A stretch of DNA of 64,000 bases from Streptomyces bathyalis (GCF_015910445.1 NZ_CP048882.1:1240001-1304000), one strand, 5' to 3'; positions 51,143-60,002 are shown, counted from the first letter of the stretch. Program-made: numbers and translations. Notes: generated from the sequence alone by a model not told the origin.

Positions 51143-51261
51143 GCGAGCCGCGGCGCGCGGCGTCGGCTGGACCAAGGAGCCGCGCAGCGACGAAGGAGCG
51201 AGCAGCAACGAGGGAAGCCGACGCGTCAAAGCGCGCCAAGGCTGAGCGGGGGACACAGTGA
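51139..51261 (+). CDS. Repeat-encoded 40-residue frame, copy 3
   Basis: Relative to copy 1, two base changes in the middle are silent (Pro and Arg codons) and two near the end change Glu to Gly and Ala to Thr. GTG at 51139 overlaps the copy 2 stop. Its own stop overlaps the GTG of the zinc-ribbon gene at 51258. Confidence 0.35.
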   Translation: MSEPRRAASAGPRSRAATKERAATREADASKRAKAERGTQ

Positions 51262-51512
51262 GCGAGCGTGCCGCGCCGTTCTACTGCCCCTACTGCGGCG
51301 ACGAGGACCTGCGCCCCTCGGAGGAGACCGGTGAGGCAGCGGGCGCGGGCAAGGGCGCGGCCTGGGAATGCACCGCCTGCAACCGGGCGTTCAAGCTCGC
51401 GTTCCTCGGGCTGCTGGCCAGGGGCCTGCAGCGCGGAGGCGCCGGCCCGGACGGCACGGGCGGCGAAGGCAGTCAGGAAGGCAGCAGCCAGGAAGGACGG
51501 CGCACGCCATGA
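51258..51512 (+). CDS. Small zinc-ribbon protein of the sulfate operon
   Basis: The 84-residue product has two CxxC knuckles (FYCPYCGDEDLRPSEE and WECTACNRAFKLAF), which should bind one zinc, and a Gly/Ser-rich tail. A small zinc-ribbon gene at this position between sirA and cysH is usual in Streptomyces, but its role is unknown; a redox or assembly partner of SirA/CysH is possible. GTG at 51258 overlaps repeat copy 3, and the stop overlaps cysH as ATGA. Confidence 0.85.
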   Translation: MSERAAPFYCPYCGDEDLRPSEETGEAAGAGKGAAWECTACNRAFKLAFLGLLARGLQRGGAGPDGTGGEGSQEGSSQEGRRTP

Positions 51513-52219
51513 CCACAGCCGCACAACGGCATTCCGCCGAGGAGCTGCAGCGGCTCGCGGAGGAGGCGGGCCGGGATCTGGAGGAGGCACCGGCGCTGGA
51601 GGTGCTGCGCTGGGCCACGGACACCTTCGGTGACCGTTTCTGCGTCACCTCGTCCATGGAGGACGCGGTGGTGGCGCATCTCGCGTCACGCGTCGCCCCG
51701 GGCGTCCGCGTCGTCTTCCTCGACACCGGCTACCACTTCCCCGAGACGATCGGCACGCGTGACGCCGTGGCCGCCGTCATGGACGTCGAGGTGGTCACGC
51801 TGACGCCGAAGCAGAGCGTGGCCGAGCAGGACGCCGAGTACGGCCCGAAGCTGCACGACCGGAATCCCGATCTGTGCTGCGCGATGCGGAAGGTGGCGCC
51901 CCTCGAGGAGGGTCTGCGCCAGTACGACGCGTGGGCGACTGGCCTGCGCCGCGACGAGTCGCCGACTCGTGCCGGCACGCCCGTCGTCGGCTGGGACGAG
52001 CGCCGGCAGAAGGTCAAGGTCTCGCCGATCGCCCGCTGGAGTCAGGCCGACGTCGACGCCTACATCGCCGAACACGGCGTGCTGACCAACCCGTTGCTCT
52101 CCGACGGCTACCCCTCGGTGGGATGCGCCCCGTGCACACGGCGGGTTCTCGAGGGCGAGGACGCACGTGCCGGACGCTGGTCGGGCCAGGCCAAGACCGA
52201 GTGCGGGATCCACCTGTGA
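51509..52219 (+). CDS. cysH: Phosphoadenylyl/adenylyl-sulfate reductase
   Basis: The 236-residue enzyme carries the Cys pairs Cys123-Cys124 (DLCCAMRK) and Cys206/Cys209 (VGCAPCTR), which bind a [4Fe-4S] cluster and mark the APS-reducing type. The catalytic Cys232 is in the C-terminal KTECGIHL. It converts APS (perhaps also PAPS) to sulfite with thioredoxin. The cluster type suits APS directly, so the role of the adjacent APS kinase may be PAPS supply for other uses. ATG 51509 overlaps the upstream stop. Confidence 0.94.
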   Translation: MTTAAQRHSAEELQRLAEEAGRDLEEAPALEVLRWATDTFGDRFCVTSSMEDAVVAHLASRVAPGVRVVFLDTGYHFPETIGTRDAVAAVMDVEVVTLTPKQSVAEQDAEYGPKLHDRNPDLCCAMRKVAPLEEGLRQYDAWATGLRRDESPTRAGTPVVGWDERRQKVKVSPIARWSQADVDAYIAEHGVLTNPLLSDGYPSVGCAPCTRRVLEGEDARAGRWSGQAKTECGIHL

Positions 52220-52247
52220 GGGTGAACTCCGTGACAGGGAGCGGGAG

Positions 52248-52805
52248 ATGACGACAGCGACACAGCGGCAGGAGTCCGGGGCCACGGTCTGGCTCACGGG
52301 GCTGCCGAGCGCGGGCAAGACGACGATCGCGACCGTGCTGGCGGAGCAACTCGCCGCGCAGGGCCGCCGCGTGGAGGTGCTGGACGGGGACGAGATCCGT
52401 ACCTTCCTCTCCTCGGGGCTCGGCTTCTCCCGCGAGGACCGCGACCTGAACGTGCAGCGCATCGGCTTCGTGGCCGAGCTGCTCGCCTCGCACGGCGTGA
52501 CCGTCCTCGTTCCCGTGATCGCACCGTACGCGGACAGCCGTGAGGCGGTGCGCAAGCGCCACCAGGCCGCCGGCACCGGGTACTTGGAGGTGCACGTCGC
52601 CACTCCGGTGGACGTGTGCTCGCAGCGCGATGTGAAGGGACTGTACGCGCGTCAGGCTTCGGGCGAGATCTCCGGACTGACGGGCGTGGACGATCCGTAC
52701 GAGGCCCCCGAGCAGCCGGATCTGCGGATCGAGGCACACCGGCAGGGCGTGGAGGAATCCGCTGCGGCGCTGCGCGCGCTGCTGAGTGAGAGGGGACTGC
52801 TGTGA
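52248..52805 (+). CDS. cysC: Adenylyl-sulfate kinase
   Basis: The 185-residue protein has the APS-kinase P-loop TGLPSAGKTTIA from residue 17 and LDGDEIRTFLSSGLGFSRED, the APS site. VPVIAPYADSREAVRKRHQA and the DVKGLYARQASGEI lid follow. It phosphorylates APS to PAPS. ATG at 52248 has GGGAGCGGGAG upstream, 28 nt after cysH. Its stop overlaps cysD as GTGA. Confidence 0.94.
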   Translation: MTTATQRQESGATVWLTGLPSAGKTTIATVLAEQLAAQGRRVEVLDGDEIRTFLSSGLGFSREDRDLNVQRIGFVAELLASHGVTVLVPVIAPYADSREAVRKRHQAAGTGYLEVHVATPVDVCSQRDVKGLYARQASGEISGLTGVDDPYEAPEQPDLRIEAHRQGVEESAAALRALLSERGLL

Positions 52806-53737
52806 GGACGGCTGTCACGACGCTGGAGGAACGGGACAACCCGTACGCGCTCTCGCATCTGGACGCGCTGGAGTCGGAGGGTGTGCACATCTTCCGCGAG
52901 GTCGCGGGCGAGTTCGAGCGCCCGGTGATCCTCTTCTCCGGCGGCAAGGACTCCATCGTCATGCTGCATCTGGCGCTCAAGGCATTCGCGCCGGCGCCGG
53001 TGCCGTTCACGCTGCTGCACGTGGACACCGGGCACAACTTCCCCGAGGTGCTCGAGTACCGCGACCGCGTCGTGGCGCAGCACGGGCTGCGGCTGCACGT
53101 GGCCGAGGTGCAGGAGTTCATCGACCGCGGTGAGCTGCGGGAGCGCCCCGACGGCACCCGCAATCCGCTGCAGACGGTCCCCCTGCTGAAGGCCATCGAG
53201 ACCAACCGCTTCGACGCGGTCTTCGGCGGCGGACGCCGCGACGAGGAGAAGGCGCGGGCCAAGGAGCGGGTGTTCTCCCTGCGCGACGAGTTCGGCGGCT
53301 GGGACCCGCGCCGTCAGCGGCCCGAGCTGTGGCAGCTCTACAACGGGCGCCATGCTCCGGGCGAGCACGTGCGTGTCTTCCCGCTGTCGAACTGGACCGA
53401 GCTGGACGTGTGGCAGTACATCGCCCGCGAGAAGATCGAACTCCCCGCCATCTACTACGCACATGAGCGTGAGGTCTTCTCGCGCTCCGGAATGTGGCTT
53501 GCCCCCGGCGAGTGGGGCGGCCCCGGCGACGACGAGCGGGTGGAGCTGCGCAAGGTGCGCTACCGCACCGTCGGCGACATGTCCTGCACGGGTGCCGTCG
53601 ACTCCGACGCCGACTCCATCGAGAAGGTCATCGCCGAGATCGCCGCGTCCCGGCTGACGGAACGCGGTGCGACGCGGGCCGACGACAAGCTCTCGGAGGC
53701 CGCCATGGAGGACCGCAAGCGCGAGGGGTATTTCTGA
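52802..53737 (+). CDS. cysD: Sulfate adenylyltransferase small subunit
   Basis: The 311-residue protein is an ATP-pyrophosphatase-type enzyme: PP-loop FSGGKDS at residues 45-51, HVDTGHNFPEVLEYRD, and RGRRDEEKARAKER-like and LSNWTELDVWQYIAREKIEL later. With CysN it makes APS from sulfate and ATP. GTG at 52802 overlaps the cysC stop by 4 nt. It is followed 2 nt later by cysN. Confidence 0.95.
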   Translation: MRTAVTTLEERDNPYALSHLDALESEGVHIFREVAGEFERPVILFSGGKDSIVMLHLALKAFAPAPVPFTLLHVDTGHNFPEVLEYRDRVVAQHGLRLHVAEVQEFIDRGELRERPDGTRNPLQTVPLLKAIETNRFDAVFGGGRRDEEKARAKERVFSLRDEFGGWDPRRQRPELWQLYNGRHAPGEHVRVFPLSNWTELDVWQYIAREKIELPAIYYAHEREVFSRSGMWLAPGEWGGPGDDERVELRKVRYRTVGDMSCTGAVDSDADSIEKVIAEIAASRLTERGATRADDKLSEAAMEDRKREGYF

Positions 53738-53739
53738 TC

Positions 53740-55122
53740 ATGACCACCTCCTTCTCCGGTCAGGGTCCGGTGGACGCCGCGGCCGACGCCGCGCTCGCGG
53801 CGACGTCGCTGCTGCGCTTCGCGACCGCCGGCTCCGTCGACGACGGCAAGTCGACGCTGGTGGGACGGCTGCTGCACGACTCGAAGTCGGTGCTGGCCGA
53901 CCAGCTGGAAGCGGTGGAGTCCGCCTCGCGCAACCGCGGTCAGGACACTCCCGACCTGGCGCTGCTGACCGACGGTCTGCGCGCCGAGCGGGAGCAGGGC
54001 ATCACCATCGACGTCGCCTACCGCTACTTCGCCACGCCGCGGCGGCGGTTCATCCTCGCCGACACACCGGGCCACGTGCAGTACACGAGGAACATGGTCA
54101 CCGGCGCCTCGACCGCCGAGCTGGCCGTCGTCCTCGTCGACGCCCGCAACGGCGTCGTGGAGCAGACGCGCCGGCACGCCGCCGTCGCCGCGCTGCTGCG
54201 TGTCCCGCACGTCGTCCTCGCGGTCAACAAGATGGACCTGGTCGACTACGACGAGGACGTCTTCGCGCGCATCGCCGAGGAGTTCACCCGCTACGCGGCC
54301 TCCCTCGGGGTCCCGGAGATCACCGCCATTCCGATCTCCGCCCTCGTCGGCGACAACGTCGTGACCGCGTCCGCCCACATGGACTGGTACGGCGGCCCGA
54401 CCGTGCTGGAGCACCTGGAGACCGTCGCTGTCGGCGACGACCCCAGCGACGACCCGGCACGCTTCCCCGTCCAGTACGTCATCCGCCCGCAGTCCGCCGA
54501 ACGCCCCGACTACCGCGGCTACGCGGGCCAGATCGCGTCCGGTCTGCTGCGCGTCGGGCAGCGGGTGACGGTGCAGCCCTCGGGACGCAGCAGCACGATC
54601 GAGGGCCTGGACGTGCTGGGCCAGTCCGTGGACGTGGCCTGGGCGCCGCAGTCCGTGACGGTGCTGCTCGCCGACGACCTCGACATCTCCCGCGGCGACA
54701 TGATCGTGCCGTCCGACGCGACGGTCACTCCCAGCCAGGACCTGACCGCGACCGTCTGCCATCTTCATGACACGCCTCTGACGCCCGGCGCCCGCGTGCT
54801 GCTGAAGCACACCACCCGCACCGTCAAGGCGATCGTGAAGGAGATCCCCTCGCGGCTCACGCTGGACGACCTCTCCCAGCACCCCGAGCCGGGGCGCCTG
54901 GTCGCCAACGACATCGGACGCGTCGTACTGCGCACGTCCGAGCCGCTGCCCGTCGACGCGTACGCCGACTCGCGCCGCACCGGCTCCTTCGTCCTCATCG
55001 ACCCCGCGGACGGCTCGACGCTCACCGCGGGCATGGCCGGTCACGCCTTCGCCGACGCCGTGCGGGAGACCGCCGAGGCCGAGGCCGGACGGGCGCCGGA
55101 CGACGACGGCTGGGACTTCTAG
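53740..55122 (+). CDS. cysN: Sulfate adenylyltransferase large subunit (GTPase)
   Basis: The 460-residue protein is an EF-Tu-like GTPase with G1 GSVDDGKS (31-38), LADTPGHVQYTRNMVTGAST (G3) and AVNKMDLVDYDED (G4), followed by two beta-barrel domains. GTP hydrolysis drives APS synthesis by CysD. There is no fused CysC domain, in keeping with the separate cysC gene. ATG at 53740 starts 3 nt after the cysD stop. Confidence 0.95.
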   Translation: MTTSFSGQGPVDAAADAALAATSLLRFATAGSVDDGKSTLVGRLLHDSKSVLADQLEAVESASRNRGQDTPDLALLTDGLRAEREQGITIDVAYRYFATPRRRFILADTPGHVQYTRNMVTGASTAELAVVLVDARNGVVEQTRRHAAVAALLRVPHVVLAVNKMDLVDYDEDVFARIAEEFTRYAASLGVPEITAIPISALVGDNVVTASAHMDWYGGPTVLEHLETVAVGDDPSDDPARFPVQYVIRPQSAERPDYRGYAGQIASGLLRVGQRVTVQPSGRSSTIEGLDVLGQSVDVAWAPQSVTVLLADDLDISRGDMIVPSDATVTPSQDLTATVCHLHDTPLTPGARVLLKHTTRTVKAIVKEIPSRLTLDDLSQHPEPGRLVANDIGRVVLRTSEPLPVDAYADSRRTGSFVLIDPADGSTLTAGMAGHAFADAVRETAEAEAGRAPDDDGWDF

Positions 55123-55210
55123 ACGGCAGCCCGTATCCGCACCGCCCCGACACCGACCCGGGCCAGAACCGCCCCGCCAGGCCCGGCAGCCTTCCGAGAG
55201 GACCTGCCCC

Positions 55211-56323
55211 ATGCCCGCCAGCAGATCGGCACAGCGGCGAACGCTCCGCGCGCTCGCCGTGCTGGTCGCGCTGCCGTTGCTGGCGACGGCGTGCGGCTAC
55301 GGCTCCAAGGCGCCGAAGGGCAAGGGCGGCCCGGCGGCCGCGGGCGGCAAGAAGGTCGACGGCCTCGACGAGGTGAAGGTCGGCTACTTCGGCAACGTCA
55401 CTCACGCGACCCCGCTGGTGGGCCTGCGCGACGGCGGTGAGATCCCGCGGGAGCTGGGCGGCACGAAGGCCTCGACGCAGGTCTTCAACGCGGGGCCGGC
55501 AGCCATCGAGGCGCTCAACGCCAAGGCGGTCGACATGACTTGGGTCGGCCCCTCCCCGTCCGTCAATGGCTACACCAAGTCCGGTGGCAAGAACCTCAGG
55601 ATCGTCGCGGGCGCCACCTCGGGCGGGGCGTCGCTCGTCGTGAACCCGAAGAAGGTGCCCTCGCTCGGGGACCTGAAGGGCAAGCGGATCGCCACCCCGC
55701 AGCTCGGCAACACGCAGGACGTCGCGCTCCTCGACTTCCTCGCGGGAAAGGGCCTGCGGGTCAGCCCGGACACCGGCAAGGGCGACGTCTCCGTCCTCCG
55801 GCAGGACAACAAGGAGATCCCGACGACGTTCCAGCAGGGCGGCATCGACGGCGCGTGGGTGCCCGAGCCCACCGCCTCCAGCATCGTCGCCAGGGGCGGG
55901 AAGGTCCTGCTGAACGAGAAGAAGCTGTGGAAGCACGGCAAGTTCGTCACCACGAACCTGGTGGTGCGGCAGGACTTCCTGGAGAAGCACCCGGACGTGG
56001 TCGAGGCCGTCGTCCGCGGCTCGGTGCGCACCAACGCCTGGATCCGCGAGCACCCGGAAGAGGCGAAGAAGCACATCAACACCGCTCTGGAGCGGGACTC
56101 GGGCAGGGCGCTGCCCAAGGACGTACTCGACCTCTCCTTCAAGGACATCGAGGTCACCGACGACCCGCTGGCCACGACGCTGGCGAAGGAGGCCGAGCAC
56201 GGCGTCGAGGCGGGGCTGATGAAGAAGGCCGACCTCGGCGGCATCTACGACCTCTCGATCCTCAACCGGGTGCTGAAGGGCGAAGGACGGCCCGTCGTCG
56301 ACGACGCGGGGCTCGGCCGCTGA
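55211..56323 (+). CDS. ABC transporter substrate-binding lipoprotein (sulfonate/sulfur type)
   Basis: The 370-residue protein has a basic N-terminus and a lipobox (LLATACG, Cys near residue 27) for membrane anchoring. An SsuA/NMT1-like domain follows: VGYFGNVTHATPLVGLRDGG, VDMTWVGPSPSVNGYTKSGG and IDGAWVPEPTASSIVARGGK. It probably binds an aliphatic sulfonate, taurine or sulfate ester. ATG at 55211 follows AGAGGACC. It lies 88 nt after cysN, first of a binding protein-ATPase-permease set. Confidence 0.87.
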   Translation: MPASRSAQRRTLRALAVLVALPLLATACGYGSKAPKGKGGPAAAGGKKVDGLDEVKVGYFGNVTHATPLVGLRDGGEIPRELGGTKASTQVFNAGPAAIEALNAKAVDMTWVGPSPSVNGYTKSGGKNLRIVAGATSGGASLVVNPKKVPSLGDLKGKRIATPQLGNTQDVALLDFLAGKGLRVSPDTGKGDVSVLRQDNKEIPTTFQQGGIDGAWVPEPTASSIVARGGKVLLNEKKLWKHGKFVTTNLVVRQDFLEKHPDVVEAVVRGSVRTNAWIREHPEEAKKHINTALERDSGRALPKDVLDLSFKDIEVTDDPLATTLAKEAEHGVEAGLMKKADLGGIYDLSILNRVLKGEGRPVVDDAGLGR

Positions 56324-56375
56324 CGCCCGCCGGCACCTTCCACGACCACGCACCACACCCATGGAGGTGAGCGCG

Positions 56376-57206
56376 ATGACCACGACACTGACCACCGGGC
56401 CCGCGCCCGGCACGGCGCACACGGGCGTCGCCGACGCGCGCCCCGCCATGGAGGAGGCGGGCTACGCCGCCCGCATCGACCACGTCTCCAAGTCCTTCGG
56501 TCGCGCGGGCGCGGAGCAGCTGGTGCTGGACGACATCGCTCTCGACGTCGGCCCCGGGGAGTTCGTCACGCTGCTCGGCGCGAGCGGCTGCGGCAAGTCG
56601 ACGCTGCTCAACCTCGTCGCGGCGCTCGACAAGCCGTCCGCGGGCACCATCGACGTGCCCGGCGGCCGCCCCTCGCTGATGTTCCAGGAGCACGCGCTCT
56701 TCCCGTGGCTCACCGCCGGCCGGAACATCGAACTGGCCCTGAAACTGCGGGGCGTGCCCAAGCCCGAGCGGAGGCCGGAAGCGGAGCGGCTGCTGGAGCT
56801 TGTGCGGCTCAAGGGCGCGCACCGCAAGCGTGTGCACGAGCTGTCGGGCGGTATGCGGCAGCGCGTCGCTCTGGCCAGGGCGCTCGCCCAGGACAGCCGG
56901 CTGCTGCTGATGGACGAGCCCTTCGCCGCGCTGGACGCGATCACGCGTGACGTGCTGCACGAGGAGCTCACGCGGATCTGGTCGGAGACCGGCGTCTCCG
57001 TCCTCTTCGTGACACACAACGTGCGGGAGGCCGTGCGCCTCGCGCAGCGCGTGGTGCTGCTCTCCTCCCGGCCGGGCCGTGTCGCCCGCGAGTGGACCGT
57101 GGACATCCCCCACCCGCGGCGCATCGAGGACACGGACGTGGCGAACCTGTCCGCGGAGATCACCGAGGAGCTGAGGGGAGAGATCCGCCGCCATGGCCAG
57201 CACTGA
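56376..57206 (+). CDS. ABC transporter ATP-binding protein (SsuB-like)
   Basis: The 276-residue ATPase has Walker A GASGCGKST, Q-loop FQEHALFPWLTA, signature LSGGMRQRVALARALAQ, Walker B LLLMDEPFAALD and the switch histidine in FVTHNVREAV. I chose ATG 56376 because GGAGGTGAG lies just before it; the ATG at 56361 itself precedes that ribosome site. It powers uptake through the permease, whose ATG lies 14 nt before this gene's end. Confidence 0.92.
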   Translation: MTTTLTTGPAPGTAHTGVADARPAMEEAGYAARIDHVSKSFGRAGAEQLVLDDIALDVGPGEFVTLLGASGCGKSTLLNLVAALDKPSAGTIDVPGGRPSLMFQEHALFPWLTAGRNIELALKLRGVPKPERRPEAERLLELVRLKGAHRKRVHELSGGMRQRVALARALAQDSRLLLMDEPFAALDAITRDVLHEELTRIWSETGVSVLFVTHNVREAVRLAQRVVLLSSRPGRVAREWTVDIPHPRRIEDTDVANLSAEITEELRGEIRRHGQH

Positions 57207-58125
57207 CTCCAGGCCCGTGGACGCGGAGAGCAAGCGGTCCGCGGGCCATGCGAAGCGGGACGACGCCGGGGACCTGGCGGGTCTGGAGGCGGGCCTCGAC
57301 GCGCTCGACGCCCGTACCTCCGCGCGTCTGCCGCTCGCACAGGTGCTGCGCCGGAAGGCGCTGCCGCCGACGATCGCCGTCGTGCTCGTACTGGCGCTGT
57401 GGCAGCTGGCGTTCGCGCTGCACATCAAGGAGCCGTACCAGCTGCCGAGTCCGCTGATGGTGTGGGACGCCCTGGCCGAGGAGTGGTACAAGGGCACCAT
57501 CCTGTCGATCATCTGGCAGAGCGTCTCGCGGGGTGCGATGGGCTTCGCCGTGGCGCTGGTCCTGGGCACGCTGCTCGGACTGCTGGTGGCGCAGGTGAAG
57601 TCCGTGCGCGCGGCGATCGGGCCGATCCTCTCGGGGCTGCAGTCGCTGCCGTCGGTAGCGTGGGTGCCAGCCGCGATCATCTGGTTCGGGCTGACGGACG
57701 CCACCATCTACGCGGTGGTGCTGCTCGGCGCGGTGCCGTCCATCGCGAACGGACTGGTCGCGGGCGTCGACCGCATCCAGCCGCTGCATCTGCGCGCGGG
57801 GCACGTCATCGGCGCGACGGGGATCCACGGGGTGAGGCATGTGCTGCTGCCCGGTGCGCTGCCCGGCTACATCGCGGGTCTCAAGCAGGGCTGGGCCTTC
57901 TCGTGGCGCTCGCTGATGGCCGCCGAACTGATCGCCACGTCTCCCGAACTCGGCGCCGGACTCGGGCAGTTGCTGGAGACCGGACGCGCCTACCAGGACA
58001 TGCCGCTGGTGCTGGGCGCGATCCTCCTCATCCTCCTCGTCGGCATCGGCATCGAACTGCTCATCTTCGCACCGCTGGAGCGGAGGGTGCTGCGCCAGCG
58101 CGGCCTCCTGGCGACGGCCCACTGA
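57193..58125 (+). CDS. ABC transporter permease (SsuC-like)
   Basis: The 310-residue membrane protein has a polar first 50 residues and about six hydrophobic segments. Its coupling loop contains GATGIHGVRHVLLPGALPGY, the EAA motif that contacts the ATPase. It matches the sulfonate/nitrate/taurine permease branch. ATG at 57193 overlaps the ATPase gene by 14 nt. Together with the preceding two genes it should import an organic or inorganic sulfur source. Confidence 0.9.
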   Translation: MASTDSRPVDAESKRSAGHAKRDDAGDLAGLEAGLDALDARTSARLPLAQVLRRKALPPTIAVVLVLALWQLAFALHIKEPYQLPSPLMVWDALAEEWYKGTILSIIWQSVSRGAMGFAVALVLGTLLGLLVAQVKSVRAAIGPILSGLQSLPSVAWVPAAIIWFGLTDATIYAVVLLGAVPSIANGLVAGVDRIQPLHLRAGHVIGATGIHGVRHVLLPGALPGYIAGLKQGWAFSWRSLMAAELIATSPELGAGLGQLLETGRAYQDMPLVLGAILLILLVGIGIELLIFAPLERRVLRQRGLLATAH

Positions 58126-58274
58126 GCGCCGGCAGCCCGCACGCGGCCCGCCGGGAACGAGCGACAACTGAACCCGGAGAACGACAACCAGCAACAACGA
58201 GAGACAGCGAAGGACCAGAGCCCGGTCGGAACGGAACCGGGCCGGCACGGACGGAAAGGGAACGGACGACCGCC

Positions 58275-59039
58275 ATGCACGATGCGACACGACCCACTCT
58301 GGTGGTCATCGCACACGGCAGCCGCGACCCGCGGCACGCCGCGACCGTCGCGGCGCTCTGTGCGCGCGTGAGGGCGCTGCGTCCCGCGCTGCGCGTGGAG
58401 GCGGCGCATCTGGAATTCAACGCCCCGTCGGTGCCGCGGCTCCTGGAGAGGCTGCACGCGGAGGGTGTCCGCGACATCGTCGCCCTGCCGCTGCTGCTCA
58501 GCCGCGCCTTCCACGCCAAGTCCGACATCCCCGCCGTGCTGAACGAGGTGACGTCCCGGCTGCCGCGGCTGCGCGTGCGGCAGGCCGACGTGTTGGGCCC
58601 GCATCCGCTGCTCGTCGGCGCCCTGGAGCGCCGGTTGCGCGAGGCCGGCCTGCGGCCCGGGAAACACCGCTCGACCGGGGTCGTGCTGGCCTCGGCGGGC
58701 TCCTCCGACCCGGAGGCGATCGCAGTGATCGCACAGACCGCGCGGGAGTGGCGGCGCACCGGTGGCTGGTGTGCCGTGCGTCCTGCGTTCGCCTCCGCCT
58801 CCCTTCCCCGTACCGAGGACGCCGTGCGCGGGCTGCGTGCCGACGGCATCCGGCATGTGGCGGTGGCCCCGTACGTCATCGCGCCCGGTCATCTTCCCGA
58901 CCGCATCCGCAACGGCGCGATCGAGGCGCGGGCCGACGTGCTGGCACCGGTGCTGGGTCCCGCGCCGGAGCTGGCGGAGCTGCTGGTGCTGCGCTATGAC
59001 GAGGCGGCAGCGCGCGGGCCGCTGGCGCTGAGTGCCTGA
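58275..59039 (+). CDS. Sirohydrochlorin chelatase (CbiX/SirB-type)
   Basis: The 254-residue protein has the two-half chelatase fold: VVIAHGSRDPRHAATVAALC near the N-terminus with metal-binding His14 region, and IVALPLLLSRAFHAKSDIPA with the second His. A degenerate repeat follows (LASAGSSDPEAIAVIAQTAR). It inserts iron into sirohydrochlorin, giving siroheme for SirA, which explains its place at the operon's end. ATG at 58275 has a weak ribosome site; 149 nt separate it from the permease gene. Confidence 0.88.
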   Translation: MHDATRPTLVVIAHGSRDPRHAATVAALCARVRALRPALRVEAAHLEFNAPSVPRLLERLHAEGVRDIVALPLLLSRAFHAKSDIPAVLNEVTSRLPRLRVRQADVLGPHPLLVGALERRLREAGLRPGKHRSTGVVLASAGSSDPEAIAVIAQTAREWRRTGGWCAVRPAFASASLPRTEDAVRGLRADGIRHVAVAPYVIAPGHLPDRIRNGAIEARADVLAPVLGPAPELAELLVLRYDEAAARGPLALSA

Positions 59040-59096
59040 CGGCCTGGTCCGGCGCCGGGCGGGGCCCCTGCAAGGACCGCGCGCCCGGCTCCGGCT

Positions 59097-59114
59097 GCCC
59101 GCCTCTCAGCGGGC
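59097..59114. terminator. Hairpin between the chelatase and winged-helix genes
   Basis: GCCCGC and GCGGGC form a 6-bp stem with a 6-nt loop in the 89-bp gap between the two convergent genes. It is a modest bidirectional terminator candidate. Confidence 0.45.
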
Positions 59115-59128
59115 GTGGGCGCCAGGCC

Positions 59129-59695
59129 TCAAAGCGCCCTGCCCGGCTCGTACTTGTAGCCGACGCGGCGGACGGTGACGATCGTGTCCCGGAAGCGGCC
59201 GAGCTTGCGCCGCAGCCGGGCCACGTGCACATCGACGGTGCGGCCGTCACCGACGTGGCTGTAGCCCCACAGCGCGGACACGAGATGGCTGCGGCTGTGC
59301 ACCCGGTGCGGGTGCGCCACGAAGTGGGCCAGCAGCTCGAACTCCAGGTAGGTCAGGTCGAGTTGGCGTCCGTCGGTCTGCGCCGTGTGCCGGTCCGGAT
59401 CGACGTGCAGCCCCTCCGCCGCCGCGACCGGGGGCTGCGGCGGCGGCTGGCCGGGCAGCTGCCTCGCCGGGGGCAGGTCCGCGGGCAGCGCGGGGAGCAG
59501 CCGGACTCTGGTGCCGTCGGCGGTGAAGAGTTCGTTCGGGTCGGTGCCCTGTGGGACGAGCACGACGTAGCCCACCAGGGGCGTCTGTTCGCCGGGCTGC
59601 CGGTCGCCGGGCTCGTCGCGGGCGGCGGGATCGTGGGAGGCGGTCTCGTCGACCACGCGCAGATGGCGCGCGGCGGCGGAAAGGGCGGAAGTCAT
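59129..59695 (-). CDS. Winged-helix DNA-binding regulator without receiver domain
   Basis: The 188-residue protein ends in an OmpR/PhoB-type winged helix (LTYLEFELLAHFVAHPHRVH, LVSALWGYSHVGDGRTVDVH and RLRRKLGRFRDTIVTVRRVG, about residues 110-185). The N-terminal part has VGYVVLVPQGTDPNELFTAD but no phospho-acceptor Asp. It is an orphan regulator akin to GlnR-like or atypical response regulators. ATG at 59695 has AAGGAG 9 nt upstream. A cysteine-type leader peptide lies 307 nt before it on the same strand, which suggests a role in sulfur control of the adjacent operon (inference). Confidence 0.83.
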   Translation of the reverse strand: MTSALSAAARHLRVVDETASHDPAARDEPGDRQPGEQTPLVGYVVLVPQGTDPNELFTADGTRVRLLPALPADLPPARQLPGQPPPQPPVAAAEGLHVDPDRHTAQTDGRQLDLTYLEFELLAHFVAHPHRVHSRSHLVSALWGYSHVGDGRTVDVHVARLRRKLGRFRDTIVTVRRVGYKYEPGRAL

Positions 59696-60002
59696 TCGGA
59701 AGCTCCTTCACGGAGAATTCTCAAAAGCGGGCCGGTACGGGTGAGGCCCCTGTCCGAACTGCCGTGAGGGACACGGCACACCGGTGCCACGCGGACCGGG
59801 GATTTGCGGCTCGCGTGCGGCAAGCGGCGGTGAAACGGCGGGAATTCGCTCAGTGGACGGGTGAAAGGCGAATCCGGAAACAGCCGTCGTTCACGGAGAC
59901 CTCGCGTGATCATGGAACGGACGGAAGAACCGCAGCTCGGATCGGCCCCGCGAGGGGCGGAGCGGAGAGCAGAGCGGAACCGGAATCAGCCGAGCGCAGG
60001 GC
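59696..60002 (-). promoter_or_regulatory. Leader region between the second leader peptide and the winged-helix gene
   Basis: About 307 nt of probable untranslated mRNA, close in length to the 311 nt between the first leader peptide and sirA. It contains a GCCCC-TCGC-GGGGC hairpin (around 59945-59958). A 73-codon frame (59692-59913) ends at the winged-helix ATG but has no ribosome site. Confidence 0.4.

Larger units (their letters stand above)
50901..51257 (+). repeat. Three tandem 119-bp units between sirA and the zinc-ribbon gene
   Basis: Units begin at 50901, 51020 and 51139, each with GTGAGCGAG. Units 1 and 2 differ at one base; unit 3 differs from unit 1 at four. Each unit contains 9-bp inverted arms (GCGTCGGCT and AGCCGACGC, 50922-50930 and 50978-50986 in unit 1). 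Each ends with a ribosome-site-like GGGAGG or GGGGGA just before the next GTG. The following zinc-ribbon gene starts with the same GTGAGCGAGC. No spacers are present, so this is not a CRISPR array. Confidence 0.9.

Noticed and set aside
50901..51261. CRISPR array
   Set aside because: The three units abut directly with no variable spacers, are 119 bp long and no cas genes are present.
59692..59913. 73-codon minus-strand frame overlapping the winged-helix ATG
   Set aside because: It has no ribosome site and no recognisable sequence, and lies in the probable leader between the second leader peptide and the regulator.
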